Shown: piece by piece, positions 25,153 through 35,097 of the stretch | How the letters are laid out: each line of letters begins with the position of its first letter | Numbering within the stretch: position 1 is the first letter of the stretch | Assembly: GCF_007679325.1 (NCBI RefSeq) | Contig: NZ_VEGI01000001.1 | Coordinates: 1 to 64,000, forward strand | DNA: 64,000 nt | DNA from: Arthrobacter sp. U41 | GTDB lineage: Bacteria; Actinomycetota; Actinomycetes; Actinomycetales; Micrococcaceae | Direction of reading: 5' to 3' | Translations under genes and position numbers: made by a program | Notes under the pieces: model-generated | Database searches by the model: none | What the model was told of the DNA's origin: nothing | What the model saw: only the letters and a program-made list of their open reading frames with translations

Positions 25153-25219
25153 TTATCTACTGACCATTCCGCAGCCCCCAGCCAACGTGTGGATAGTGGC
25201 CCTGCCTGGTTCGTCCGGC

Positions 25220-26386
25220 TCAGGCCGCCTGCCAGCTGACAGGGAGCGACTTCAAGCCGTAGACGATGGTGCTGTCCATCCGTTCAAGCTGTGCTCCCGG
25301 GGCCAGGGCCAGCCCGGGGAGCCGGGACAGGACGGCTTCCAGTGCGATCTTTGCCTCGAGCCTGGCCAACGGGGCACCCAGGCAGAAGTGAATGCCGTGG
25401 CCGAACGCCAGATGCCGGATCTGGCCCCTGTCGACGTCGAACCGGTCAGGGTGCTGGAACTGTCGCTCGTCGCGGTTCGCGGAGCCGATCCAGGCCACCA
25501 GCGGGGCGCCGGCCGGAATGTGAACCTCGCCCAGGGTTGTGTCTGCAACCGTCACGCGGTACATCGACTGAACGGGCGAGCGGAAGCGGAGCACTTCTTC
25601 TATGGCCTGAGGAAGAAGTGATGGCTCCGCCAGGAGGCGCTCGATGGTGCCGGGCACTTCGGTGAAGCTGAGAACGGCATTGCCAATCAGATTAGTGGTT
25701 GTTTCATTGCCGGCGACGAGCAGCAGGCTGCAGAAGCCCAGCAGCTCGGCCACACTCAGTTTCTGCCCGTCAATCTCGGCGGAGAGCAGATTGCTGATCA
25801 GATCGTTCCCGGGCCGGCTCCGGCGCTCCTCGATCAGGTTCAGGAAGTATCCGGTCATTTCCATGTTGGTGGCGTGGTGGTCCTCGTCCGTCCCGCCGGC
25901 CCGCGTCTGGCTGACAATGACATCGGACCACTGCTTGAAGCGGTCACGGTCCTCGGCGGCTATGCCCATAAGTTCCGAGATCACGATGACCGGCAGCGGG
26001 TAGGCCAATGCCTGGATCAGGTCTGCTGTGCCGTGGGACGAGATTCCCTCCAGCAGCTCATCCGTGAGCGTTGAGATGCGGGGAGCGAGCGCGTCCACGG
26101 CTTTCGGCGTGAACGCCTGGGTGACCAGCGAGCGTAATTGCCGGTGCCGCGGCGGGTCGGTGGTGATCAGGCTGGCCGCGAACAGCTGACCAGTCTCGGA
26201 CGGATCGTCGCCGCCCATCCGGGAGGAAAACCTGGCATGTTCGGAGAGCGCCCGCTGCACGTCGTCGTACCGGAAGACATGCCAGGTCCCCGATTGCTCG
26301 TCGTGGAAGACGGGTGCAGCCTCCCTCATCCGCCCGTAGTGGGGAAAGGGATTCAGCGAATTCTCATTTTCCGGCGCGAAGTCCAT
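25220..26386 (-). CDS. Cytochrome P450
   Basis: 388 residues, bacterial soluble P450 size. I-helix LLVAGNETTTN (oxygen activation), K-helix EEVLRF (ExxR), and heme loop FGHGIHFCLGAPLAR with the cysteine thiolate ligand. PDRFDVDRG precedes the heme loop as expected. The N-terminus FAPENENSLNPFPHYGRMRE resembles CYP107-type enzymes. No ferredoxin or reductase gene is adjacent, so electrons come from elsewhere. Substrate unknown. Confidence 0.93.
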   Translation of the reverse strand: MDFAPENENSLNPFPHYGRMREAAPVFHDEQSGTWHVFRYDDVQRALSEHARFSSRMGGDDPSETGQLFAASLITTDPPRHRQLRSLVTQAFTPKAVDALAPRISTLTDELLEGISSHGTADLIQALAYPLPVIVISELMGIAAEDRDRFKQWSDVIVSQTRAGGTDEDHHATNMEMTGYFLNLIEERRSRPGNDLISNLLSAEIDGQKLSVAELLGFCSLLLVAGNETTTNLIGNAVLSFTEVPGTIERLLAEPSLLPQAIEEVLRFRSPVQSMYRVTVADTTLGEVHIPAGAPLVAWIGSANRDERQFQHPDRFDVDRGQIRHLAFGHGIHFCLGAPLARLEAKIALEAVLSRLPGLALAPGAQLERMDSTIVYGLKSLPVSWQAA

Positions 26387-26537
26387 GGCTGGCCTCTCTG
26401 CTCAGCCCTGCGGCCTGTCCGTCTGGGCGAACCGTCGGGTTGATGGACCGTAAAAACCTGAGTTTAGCGAATGCCGCTCCGCGCGTCAGTAGAAAATCCA
26501 AGCCATCTCCCAGGGGGCCGGCGTGGCGGGACGCGCC

Positions 26538-27224
26538 CTACTGATCCTGCTGCCGGCGCACCATCTCGTTAATCCAGGCGGGCGCGAAGGGAGACGTGCA
26601 GCCCGGGGGAGTCGGGTAGTCCTTGAGCACCTGCAGACGCTCACCGACGGCGAGTGCCCGGGCGCGCTGCTCCGCGTGCTCGATCCCGATCTGAGCCAGG
26701 CAGTGGTTCATTGCCCACTGCAGGCGGTCCGGGGAGTCCTTCATTTCCGCCTCGATGACATCGAGCAACCCGGGAAGGTCCAAGCCCTCCGGGTTCTTCG
26801 CCACGCGTTCGGTGGTCAGTGCCCAACCGGCGCTCGCCACTACCGGATCCGGGTCGGCGAACCAGGCAAGGCGCAGCTCCTCGGCGTGCTGGTTCTTCTT
26901 CACCACGTAATTCACCAGCCAGTCGTGCACCTTGGGGGTGCGGGCCTGGCGCAACATGACGTCCAGCTCGCTCCGCTCGAACGCCTTCGGGCGGCAGATC
27001 AGGATGCTGAGCAAGCGCGCCGCCGTGTCACCCGTCGCCCAGAGCTGGCGCGCGAGTTCCTGCTGTGTCCTCAGCCGCTTCGCGATCGCGCGCAGTTTGC
27101 TGAGGTTCACACCGTGATTGTCGCCGTGTTTCTCGTTCACTGCGCGGGCCTTCGGGTCCTCGAGCGCGGCCAGCTCGGCCAACACCTCGGCCGCCGTCAC
27201 CTCGGCCACCGTCGTTTCAGCCAC
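26538..27224 (-). CDS. DNA alkylation repair (AlkD-like) HEAT-repeat protein
   Basis: 228 residues from GTG 27224, which has AGGAGG upstream; a longer frame starting at 27296 is less likely. The helical repeat organisation and NEKHGDNHGVNLSKLRAIAK near the start, then WATGDTAARLLSILI and WLVNYVV, fit the AlkD/HEAT-like DNA glycosylase family that removes alkylated bases. Catalytic residues cannot be assigned with confidence. Alternative: a HEAT-like protein of other function. Confidence 0.65.
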   Translation of the reverse strand: MAETTVAEVTAAEVLAELAALEDPKARAVNEKHGDNHGVNLSKLRAIAKRLRTQQELARQLWATGDTAARLLSILICRPKAFERSELDVMLRQARTPKVHDWLVNYVVKKNQHAEELRLAWFADPDPVVASAGWALTTERVAKNPEGLDLPGLLDVIEAEMKDSPDRLQWAMNHCLAQIGIEHAEQRARALAVGERLQVLKDYPTPPGCTSPFAPAWINEMVRRQQDQ

Positions 27225-27389
27225 CTCAGCCTCCTGTCTATCGCGTGTGACCCAGCCTAGTTGGGTCCGGCGGTTCCGGACACAGGTTGTTGCCAAAGCG
27301 ACTCCAGAGGTCCAAGGTGAGGTAGATCACGTCAATGTCGGGTCCGGCGCGGCTTCTCAGGGACCCGCGCAGCTGCTTGGAGGTCACCC

Positions 27390-28886
27390 ATGAGCACAAC
27401 TGAAGACAAGGTGTTCGACGCAACTCCCGAAGGTGACGAACCGGAACTCAAGCGGGTCCTGGGACCCAAGCTCCTGCTCCTCTTTATCGTCGGCGACATC
27501 CTCGGCGCCGGTGTCTATGCCGTCACCGGAACCATGGCCGGCACGGTTGGCGGTCTCGTCTGGCTGCCGTTCCTGCTCGCGTTCATCGTCGCGACGCTGA
27601 CCGCCTTCTCCTACCTTGAGCTTGTCACCCAGTACCCGCAGGCAGCCGGTGCAGCGCTCTACGCCCACAAGGCGTTCGGGATCCACTTCGTGACGTTCCT
27701 GGTTGCGTTCGCCGTCGTCTGCTCCGGCATCACCAGCGCCTCGACATCCGCGAACGTCCTCGCCCAGAACCTCTTTGGAGGCCTGGTGATCAACGGCTGG
27801 ATGGAAATGCCGGGAGAGGGAGCGATCACCGCCGTCGCCATGGGCTTTATGCTGCTGCTGGCGGCGATCAACCTGCGCGGCGTGGGCGAGAGCGTGAAGT
27901 TCAACGTGGTGCTCACCCTCATCGAAATGACCGCGCTGTGCATTGTGATCGGCGTCGGCTTCTATGTGATGGCCCAAGGAACCGGGAACCTGGCGGAGGT
28001 CACGGTCTTCACGGACTCCCAGGACAAGGGCCTGTTCCTGGCAGTCACTGCAGCCACCTCCATCGCGTTCTTTGCCATGGTGGGTTTCGAGGACTCGGTC
28101 AACATGGTGGAGGAGACCCAGAATCCCGAGCGGATCTTCCCCCGGACCATGCTGACCGGTCTCGGCGTCGCGGTGGTCCTTTACATGCTGGTGGCGGTGT
28201 CCGTGGTCACCGTGCTCTCGCCCACCGAACTCGAAGGGATCAGGGAGGCCGAAGGCGCCGCGCTCCTCGAAGTGGTGCACAAGGGCTCACCTGACTTCCC
28301 GATCGACAAGGTCTTTCCGTTCCTGGCGGTCTTCGCCGTTGCCAACACCGCGTTGATCAACATGTTGATGGCCAGCCGCCTTATTTACGGCATGGCCCGC
28401 CAGCATGTCCTGCCGCGGCAGCTCGGAAGGGTTCTCCCGGTGCGCCGCACGCCGTGGGCCGGCATCGTCTTCTCAACCGTCCTCGCGCTGGGACTCATCT
28501 GGTACGTCACCAGCGACCCGGACAGCAACGTCGTGGCGAACCTCTCGGGTACGACGGCGTTCCTGCTGCTGTGCGTCTTTACCGTGGTGAATGTGGCCTG
28601 TCTGGTGCTCCGGGGCAAGCGGGACCCCAGCCGCAAGGTGTTCTTCACCTCGCCCGGGCAGCTTCCGGTGGTTGCGGCCCTGCTGTGTGCCTTCCTCGCC
28701 GGTCCGTGGGTCGGCCGGCCCGTCATCCAGTACCAGATCGCCGGGGGCCTGATGGCGATCGGCGTCGTGCTGTGGTTCATCACCTGGCTGATCACCAGGA
28801 AGTCCAACACCCGCCCGGGCGAACCGGTCGGCATTCAGAACGTCGGCAAGGATGACCAGGTCCCGCCGCTGCCGCCCGGCCACTGA
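27390..28886 (+). CDS. APC-family amino acid permease
   Basis: 498 residues with about 12 helices. N-terminal unwound-helix motif FIVGDILGAGVYAVTGTMAG marks APC transporters. ELVTQYPQAAGAALYAHKAFG and FFAMVGFEDSVNMVEETQ are also typical. Substrate is unknown; a basic or neutral amino acid is possible. It could in principle serve as a glutamate/GABA exchanger for the decarboxylase 3 kb upstream, but nothing in the sequence proves this. Confidence 0.88.
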   Translation: MSTTEDKVFDATPEGDEPELKRVLGPKLLLLFIVGDILGAGVYAVTGTMAGTVGGLVWLPFLLAFIVATLTAFSYLELVTQYPQAAGAALYAHKAFGIHFVTFLVAFAVVCSGITSASTSANVLAQNLFGGLVINGWMEMPGEGAITAVAMGFMLLLAAINLRGVGESVKFNVVLTLIEMTALCIVIGVGFYVMAQGTGNLAEVTVFTDSQDKGLFLAVTAATSIAFFAMVGFEDSVNMVEETQNPERIFPRTMLTGLGVAVVLYMLVAVSVVTVLSPTELEGIREAEGAALLEVVHKGSPDFPIDKVFPFLAVFAVANTALINMLMASRLIYGMARQHVLPRQLGRVLPVRRTPWAGIVFSTVLALGLIWYVTSDPDSNVVANLSGTTAFLLLCVFTVVNVACLVLRGKRDPSRKVFFTSPGQLPVVAALLCAFLAGPWVGRPVIQYQIAGGLMAIGVVLWFITWLITRKSNTRPGEPVGIQNVGKDDQVPPLPPGH

Positions 28887-28959
28887 CCTTGTACCGAATC
28901 CGGTAGCCGTACCGGCGGCGCCGCCCTGCCCCGGGCGCTTGCCGGCGGCGCGGCGATGC

Positions 28960-30396
28960 CTAAATGGCGTCGGTTGCTGCCAGCCGGCCTGTACGGACCG
29001 CGTCGGCAAAGGCCTGGTAGTCCTGTTCGTTCTGGTCGGCGTAGCGGTCGGAGAAGTCGGTGATCGACCGGTCGAACTTGTCGCTCTTGCCCAGGTAAGC
29101 GGCGATCGCGATCGGATCGCCTGACCGTGCGTGGGCACGGGCGAGCGTCCATCCGCAGACGTGTGCATAGAGCGTCATGCCCATCGGTTTCATCGTCTCC
29201 ACCACGGCTGAGCCCTTCATGTCACGCAGCTGGCGCCAGTACAGATACCGATTGTCCTGTTCCCCCTTCGTCCACCCGAGGAAGATGTCGCTCGCCGCCT
29301 GCATCATCCGCTGGCCCTGCACCACACGCTCGCCGGGCTGCTTGTAGCGGCTCTTCGGCAAGTGGTCCTCGAGCACTGATCTCGTGGCCTCCTTGACCTG
29401 CAGGAACAGTGGATCCTGCTCGTCGCGTCCCTGGAGCAAGGCGATGAACGCCCGGGTGCCGACGCTGCCGACTCCCACCACCTTGCGTGCGACGTCGATG
29501 ACTTCGAAGCGCTCCAGCAGGATACGCCGGTCGTCGGGCAACGTGGCCCGGTAGGAACGAAGCTGCGAACGAATGACACGCTGGACTTTATCCCCGGACA
29601 TGCCGTATGACTCACCCAGCTCCCGGACCGGGATGACGATTGGCGGCTGGCTGACGATCCGGTACTTCCCGTCCACGCGCTCGGCGAGCTTGGAAAGCGC
29701 CTGCAGGCTGTCACGGGTGTGGGCCTTTGCGACGTTTTGCCGTGCCGTCTTTCCCAAGCCTTGGGCAGCCTTCTTGAGGGCCTTGCCCTTCTGGCTTGCC
29801 ACGGCCAGGTCGATGGTTTCCATCAGCTGCTCCTCGGACAGACGGGCATACCAGATGTCCAGGGTCCCCATCTGCGCGAACTCAGCCATTGCCTCGCGGT
29901 ACGCCCGCACAGCGGCGACGGTGACATCGCGTGTTTCTTCCGCGGTGAACGCGTTGTTCCGCGCCGCGATGGTGAAGCTCGCGGCCATGCGTTTGACGTC
30001 GTACTCGAACGGGCCGGGAAGTGTCTCGTCGAAGTCGTTGAGGTCGAACAGCAGGGTCCGTTCCGGTGAGGCGAAGACGCCGAAGTTGGACAGGTGGGCG
30101 TCCCCGCACAGCTGGGTCACCAGGCCAGCCCGGGGGGTGTCTTTCAGGTCGGCCGCCATAATCTTGGCCGCACCGCGGTAAAACGTGAATGGCGAGACCA
30201 GCATCCGGCCGTGACGCACCGGCACCAGGTCCTGTTCCCGGGTGCGGTTCTGTTCCTCGAGCAATGCGACCGGATCGGGGCGGTCGGCGGCGCGAGTCCA
30301 CCCTGTGTGGCTGGTGACAGGCGTCTGGTCCCGGCATCCTTTGCCGTTCGCAAGACGTTCCTCGACACTCGGGTGCTTGACTTTGGTCTCAACCAT
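28960..30396 (-). CDS. DUF2252 protein (kinase-like fold)
   Basis: 478 residues from ATG 30396 (MVETKVKHPSVEERLANGK). DUF2252 features include PFTFYRGAAKIMAADL, QLCGDAHLSNFGVF and FDLNDFDETLPGPFEYDVKR, which resemble the catalytic-loop H-x-N and D-x-D metal-binding motifs of aminoglycoside-kinase-like proteins. Function has not been established for the family. Transcribed alone, convergent with the APC permease. Confidence 0.85.
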   Translation of the reverse strand: MVETKVKHPSVEERLANGKGCRDQTPVTSHTGWTRAADRPDPVALLEEQNRTREQDLVPVRHGRMLVSPFTFYRGAAKIMAADLKDTPRAGLVTQLCGDAHLSNFGVFASPERTLLFDLNDFDETLPGPFEYDVKRMAASFTIAARNNAFTAEETRDVTVAAVRAYREAMAEFAQMGTLDIWYARLSEEQLMETIDLAVASQKGKALKKAAQGLGKTARQNVAKAHTRDSLQALSKLAERVDGKYRIVSQPPIVIPVRELGESYGMSGDKVQRVIRSQLRSYRATLPDDRRILLERFEVIDVARKVVGVGSVGTRAFIALLQGRDEQDPLFLQVKEATRSVLEDHLPKSRYKQPGERVVQGQRMMQAASDIFLGWTKGEQDNRYLYWRQLRDMKGSAVVETMKPMGMTLYAHVCGWTLARAHARSGDPIAIAAYLGKSDKFDRSITDFSDRYADQNEQDYQAFADAVRTGRLAATDAI

Positions 30397-30631
30397 GATC
30401 GTCGACCTCCCACTTACGTCAGGGACCGCCACCGGCACTAAGTGCCCGGTGCCGGTCCCGGCTGAGCGCGCAAAGGCGCCTTGGCTCCGTGCTCATCAAC
30501 ATGGCCGCTTAGTCGCGTATCTCGACCGCCGTCACACTGCGATTCTGGCCCTGCAGCGCCCAATCGTCAACGCACCGCGGGGGCACCCTCGGTGCTGACG
30601 CGCCGCCCGCGCGCCGGCTCCATTGCTGCCC

Positions 30632-31402
30632 CTAACCTGGTTCCTTACGTGGATTGATGTCCGTGTGGCTACGGCCGGTTTCCTCCGGGCCCAGGGCCAG
30701 CCGGTGATGGAGCCTCTCGATCTGCTCCGTTAGCCGGGCGAGCTCCTCGCTGCTTGCGGATTGGCTGGCTCGTGTCCTCGCATCCGCTGCCGCAGCCACG
30801 CTTTCCACCAGCCAGGAAGACACGGTGGCCGTGACCATACTCAAGACGACGAAGCCGCCGATCATCAGGGCGGCGGCAGCCCAACGACCAAGGACGGTGA
30901 CGGGATAAAACTCGCCATAACCAATGGTGGTGATGGTGACCATCGCCCACCACAGGGAATCACCCATCGTGGTGATATTCGCGTTCTCGGCGCCCTTTTC
31001 GAAGCTGAGAACGCTCAGGGCCACGGTGTAGACAAGAATGACGGCGGACGCAATGACGTAGGCCATGACGCGCGCCCTGATGGCCGTGCCGGGGGCCCGG
31101 TCCATGACTTGACGCAAGGAGAATGGCCGCAGGAGCCGCAATGGGCGCATCACCGGAAGTACCACCACCAGCAACTCAAAAGGATGGCGGATGAACCATC
31201 GACCCGGCCGGGGAGCCAGTAGTAGTTTCACGACGTAGTCGACGCCGAAGGCAGCCCATGTTGTCCAGATGACAATGAGCAGGGCATCCGCGTAGGGGGC
31301 TGGCGGTTCCGCGATGATCAGAATGGAATACGCCGCCAGGAAAAGGAAGGCCGCACCGACGAGGGGCCACTCGGAATACTTCTTCCACGTCTCTTGCTTC
31401 AT
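30632..31402 (-). CDS. Voltage-gated-type potassium channel
   Basis: 256 residues from ATG 31402. About five or six helices, an S4-like basic segment RPLRLLRPFSLR (86-97), pore helix GDSLWWAMVTI, and selectivity filter TTIGYGE (158-164), then a C-terminal coiled-coil-like tail (SEELARLTEQIERLHHRL). This is a small K+ channel of the Kch/KvAP type; the tail may hold the tetramer together. An upstream in-frame extension to 31543 lacks a ribosome site. Confidence 0.88.
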   Translation of the reverse strand: MKQETWKKYSEWPLVGAAFLFLAAYSILIIAEPPAPYADALLIVIWTTWAAFGVDYVVKLLLAPRPGRWFIRHPFELLVVVLPVMRPLRLLRPFSLRQVMDRAPGTAIRARVMAYVIASAVILVYTVALSVLSFEKGAENANITTMGDSLWWAMVTITTIGYGEFYPVTVLGRWAAAALMIGGFVVLSMVTATVSSWLVESVAAAADARTRASQSASSEELARLTEQIERLHHRLALGPEETGRSHTDINPRKEPG

Positions 31403-31514
31403 GGCTGAATCGTAGGGCGTTGTTCCCCGGATGTCCCTAGAAAATGCCCGGCGATCCTCAACACAAAACGGTGAGGGTCCAGCGCGAAGAGGCACAGCCG
31501 TGTCAGGATCAGTT

Positions 31515-32453
31515 ATGTCCCATCGACTGATGCTGCTCGACACCGCGTCACTGTACTTCCGCGCCTTCTACGGTGTGCCCGACACGATCCGCCGCGCCGA
31601 CGGCACGCCGGTGAACGCCGTGCGCGGCCTGCTCGACATGATCGCCCGGCTGACCGTCGACTACGACGCCACGCACCTCGTGGCGTGCTGGGACGACGAC
31701 TGGCGGCCGCAGTGGCGGGTGGACCTTATCCCGACGTACAAGTCACACCGGGTCGCCGAGGTCGTTAAGGGTGCCCCCGACGTCGAGGTTGTGCCGGACG
31801 CGCTCACGGGACAGATCCCTATGATCCGCAGGGTGCTCGACCTCGCGGGCATCGCCGTCGTGGGGGCCGCCGGCCATGAGGCCGACGACGTCATCGGCAC
31901 CTATGCCAGCCACGCCGGGTTTCCCGTCGACGTCGTGACGGGGGACCGCGACCTCTTCCAGGTGGTCGACGACGCCCGTCAGGTCCGGGTGGTCTACACC
32001 GCGCGCGGCATGAAGAACCTCGAAGTCCTCACCGACGCGGTGGTCGTCGAAAAGTACCGCGTCCTGCCCGCCCAGTACGCCGACTACGCGACCCTCCGCG
32101 GCGACACCTCCGACGGACTTCCCGGTGTCCCCGGCATCGGTGAGAAGACCGCCGCATCCCTGCTGGGGGAGTACGGCACGCTTGACGGGCTGCTCGCGGA
32201 GGCGGCGGACGCTGGAAGCGGACTGCCAGCGTCCGTGCGGTCGAAGCTCGCTGCGGCCGCGGACTATCTTGCGGTCGCTCCCGCCGTCGTGGGTGTTGTC
32301 CGCGACCTCGAGCTGCCCACGCTCGAGGAGGCCGGCGCGGAACTGCGCCCTGTCGCCGGCGAGTCTCGCGCCGAGCTGGAGCGTCTTGCGGATGACTGGA
32401 ACCTCGGCGGTTCGGTCAGGCGGCTCCTTGAGGCGCTGGACCGGCGCCGTTGA
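31515..32453 (+). CDS. Stand-alone 5'-3' exonuclease (FEN/PolA-N type)
   Basis: 312 residues from ATG 31515. Metal-site motifs LMLLDTASLYFRAF, CWDDDWRPQWR, GHEADDVIGTYA and VVTGDRDLFQVVDD. Helix-hairpin-helix GLPGVPGIGEKTAASLLGEY binds duplex DNA. It matches the 5' nuclease domain of DNA polymerase I without the polymerase. It would remove flaps or RNA primers. Confidence 0.92.
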   Translation: MSHRLMLLDTASLYFRAFYGVPDTIRRADGTPVNAVRGLLDMIARLTVDYDATHLVACWDDDWRPQWRVDLIPTYKSHRVAEVVKGAPDVEVVPDALTGQIPMIRRVLDLAGIAVVGAAGHEADDVIGTYASHAGFPVDVVTGDRDLFQVVDDARQVRVVYTARGMKNLEVLTDAVVVEKYRVLPAQYADYATLRGDTSDGLPGVPGIGEKTAASLLGEYGTLDGLLAEAADAGSGLPASVRSKLAAAADYLAVAPAVVGVVRDLELPTLEEAGAELRPVAGESRAELERLADDWNLGGSVRRLLEALDRRR

Positions 32454-32529
32454 GCGCCGTCCACATTTGTTGACGCCGGTGACGGAGGGCCGACGACGCG
32501 GTGACCGACTGCGATTAAGGGGGCGGCGA

Positions 32530-33642
32530 TTAGACCGACGGCGATGAGTGCCACGACGCCGATGCCAGGAGCGCGAAGAGCGGTTCGAAGTTGTACCTGC
32601 GGGTGCTGTTGCTCATCACGACGACGCCCAGACCGCGGTCGGGATAAAGGCGCATGACGTTCCAGAAGCCCGCGCCGGCGCCGAAATGCTCCACCCAGTT
32701 TGCGTTGGTCTTGGTGGGCCGGCGAAACCACCCGGTTCCGTGGTCGAAGGGCTTGCCGGCCTGGTCAATGGAGCGCATGCGTCGGGCGGTGTGGGCGGAG
32801 AGGACCCGGACGCCGTCGAGCTCGCCGTCGCGCAGGTGCAGGCGAAGGAACCTGCCGGCGTCCAAAACGTCGCCCACCAGTCCGCCGTAGGCGGGCCCGT
32901 CCACGTAGAACGGGTTCAGTGACAGATATGGCCCGTGGCGGTCTCCGGCGATCCCGCCTGGCAGCAGGCCGCGCAGCACGGGGTCCACGATCCGGGGCGC
33001 CTTGACGTACCCGGTCGCTTTGTCCGCACCGTCTCCATAGCGGAACCCGGTGTGTTCCATGCCCGCAGGATGCAGGACGGACTGCCGGATATACGCCTCG
33101 AAGGGCACCCCTGCCGCGGCGGCGATGACCTCTCCGGCGGCAAGGTACCCGACGTTGGAGTACCTGGCGCTCTGCCCGGCCGGGCGGCGGTTGGCACGGC
33201 GCCTGCTCATGAGGCGCCGGAGCAGCGCCCCGGGATCCGGCGGATCCGCGCCGGCCGGGTGGACCCAGCGCACGGGCATCGGGTTGCCGAAACCGGCGGT
33301 GTGGTTGAGTAACTGGCCAACACTCGGCGGCGTCGTCCCCTGCGCGTGGAGGTACCCGACATACTCCTCGGCCGGGGCCTTCAGATCGAGGCGGCCCTCG
33401 TCCACGAGCCGGAGCGCAGCTGTCGCGGTCACAATCTTGGACATGGAGAACCACAGATACGACGTCGAGGCGGTCGCCCGCGTGTTCGCTGCGCGGTTGG
33501 CGAGGCCGTACCCGGCAGCGAGGAGCGTCCCCTCCCGATTCACCACGGCCATCGACAGGCCCGGGACGCCGCCCCGGCGCATCATCGTGGCGACCGCCGC
33601 CGTCACGCCGCGGGGTGGTGTGCCCGGTCCGGACCTGTCCAT
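32530..33642 (-). CDS. Serine hydrolase, class C beta-lactamase/esterase family
   Basis: 370 residues. Active-site SxxK is S66-M-S-K69 in YLWFSMSKIV, and the second motif is RYSNVGYLAAGEV (YxN). LLNHTAGFGNP is typical of this fold. No signal peptide, so a cytoplasmic esterase or peptidase is more likely than a secreted beta-lactamase. Its ATG lies three bases after the stop of the upstream baeRF gene, so both are one transcript. Confidence 0.85.
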   Translation of the reverse strand: MDRSGPGTPPRGVTAAVATMMRRGGVPGLSMAVVNREGTLLAAGYGLANRAANTRATASTSYLWFSMSKIVTATAALRLVDEGRLDLKAPAEEYVGYLHAQGTTPPSVGQLLNHTAGFGNPMPVRWVHPAGADPPDPGALLRRLMSRRRANRRPAGQSARYSNVGYLAAGEVIAAAAGVPFEAYIRQSVLHPAGMEHTGFRYGDGADKATGYVKAPRIVDPVLRGLLPGGIAGDRHGPYLSLNPFYVDGPAYGGLVGDVLDAGRFLRLHLRDGELDGVRVLSAHTARRMRSIDQAGKPFDHGTGWFRRPTKTNANWVEHFGAGAGFWNVMRLYPDRGLGVVVMSNSTRRYNFEPLFALLASASWHSSPSV

Positions 33643-33645
33643 GTG

Positions 33646-34749
33646 TCAGACGGCGTAGCGAAGAATTCCGGCGGCCTGCGCCTTCTCCGGCATGTCGGAT
33701 TGGCGCACGGCAAGAACCCGGGCACCTGTTCCGAGTGCCCGCCGGGCGATTTCCTCGATCACATCGTTGCCCGCGTCCGCGTCCAGGGTGAGTGCGCCGT
33801 CGTCCCCGACCGAACCGTTGACCACGGCGTCCATGTCCACAACAAGCGTCTCCACCGCGCCGAAGGCAGCGGCCCGGGCCAGATCGCTGAGGTCCGTCGC
33901 CGCGCGGCCGTTGGTGCGACGCTCTTCAAATGTCGATTTCAAAGCCACAAGATCGGCCGCGTAGATTCGGTCCAGCACACCGCGCGCGGCGTCCGCCAAC
34001 TGGGTCGGGGTCAGTTCGTCGGGATTCCCCTCGATGGCCTCAGCAGCGACGTGTGCGTATCCCGTGAGATTGCGGTAGATGCTCCTCAGCGGCTCCGCCG
34101 CAGCGATCACCAGCGGCAAGGACTGTCCGTTCAACATCGGACGCAGCACTTGGTCGACGGACCGGGCGTACTGGGTCAGCCGCACCTTCCGTCCCTCGTC
34201 GCCCTGCAGCCGCCCGGAGGGGGCGCGGCCGCCGATCGAATCGAGCCCCACGGCACTCGCTGCATCGCGCGGCATCCCCGGGACCGTGACTTCTTCGGCC
34301 GGCCGGTCGGCCGAGACTTCCACGAGCCGCGCCCCGTTCTGCGAGATCGCGAGCACAAGCGCCGCGTTCGGGAAGGTTGAGGCGCGAAGGAGCGGTGTGA
34401 TGGCGAACCGGTCAGTCACACTCACGTGGTCCTCGAGGTCGTTGGGCAGACGGAACTCAAGAATCGACGTCGGCGTCGCGAAGATGGCCAGACTGCGGCC
34501 CATGTCGAACCAGAACTCCGGGGACTCCAACAGCTCGTGGAGAAACGCCTCTACGGCGGCGACGGATTCCTTGTCGCCGCCCTCCTGCAGTTGCTTGACG
34601 GCAGAACCGAACAAAGAACGCGCTTTGGTCTGATTCTTCTCCGAATCGGCCGGGACGCTGCTCGTCGAAAGATAGACGGTGACGCTGTGCGGATCGCGTG
34701 CGGCCGCCAGGCGTTCCAGGTCGTACCGGGTCGGCATGTCTATATGCAT
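33646..34749 (-). CDS. baeRF-type (archaeo-eukaryotic release-factor-like) protein
   Basis: 367 residues from ATG 34749, six bases after GAGGAG. DLERLAAARDPHSVTVYLST opens the N-terminal domain, and DLARAAAFGAVETLVVDMDA and GARVLAVRQSDMP fit the C-terminal L7Ae/eRF1-like part. The bacterial baeRF families are thought to act in ribosome-associated stress responses; there is no direct evidence for this subgroup. First gene of a two-gene transcript with the serine hydrolase. Confidence 0.7.
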   Translation of the reverse strand: MHIDMPTRYDLERLAAARDPHSVTVYLSTSSVPADSEKNQTKARSLFGSAVKQLQEGGDKESVAAVEAFLHELLESPEFWFDMGRSLAIFATPTSILEFRLPNDLEDHVSVTDRFAITPLLRASTFPNAALVLAISQNGARLVEVSADRPAEEVTVPGMPRDAASAVGLDSIGGRAPSGRLQGDEGRKVRLTQYARSVDQVLRPMLNGQSLPLVIAAAEPLRSIYRNLTGYAHVAAEAIEGNPDELTPTQLADAARGVLDRIYAADLVALKSTFEERRTNGRAATDLSDLARAAAFGAVETLVVDMDAVVNGSVGDDGALTLDADAGNDVIEEIARRALGTGARVLAVRQSDMPEKAQAAGILRYAV

Positions 34750-35097
34750 GGGGTGCTCCTCATTGTTATCCCTGCGGTGTTCTTATCTCTGCGTCGAAAA
34801 GCATGACGACGGGCCTGGTCCACCTGCTTGCTGCTGACTGCCCCGCCGGAGGGCCGGCAATACCGGATCAGCCCAGCATCAGACCCCCAACTGCTCGTGT
34901 CAACAGACGGTGGAAACGGCACATGATCCGGTTCATGCAATCAGCGTCAGGGTAGAGAAACGGCCTTGACGCAGGGATCCAACGCGGAGCACGCTCGTTA
35001 CAGGCCCTCCGGCATTTCCGGACTGCGCACAACCTTGATCCGGCAGAACCTTGGCGCCCCAGGTCCACACCTTGAACACTGACTTGAGGAGAGCACC
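34750..35097. other. 348-base divergent intergenic region
   Basis: Separates the baeRF gene (minus) from ferritin (plus) and must hold both promoters. AGGAG at 35087-35091 is the ferritin ribosome site. I see no convincing iron-box (IdeR/DtxR-type) palindrome and no small gene. Confidence 0.5.

Noticed and set aside
27390..28886. GadC function for the APC permease
   Set aside because: Distant from gadB and lacks any specific mark; substrate left open.
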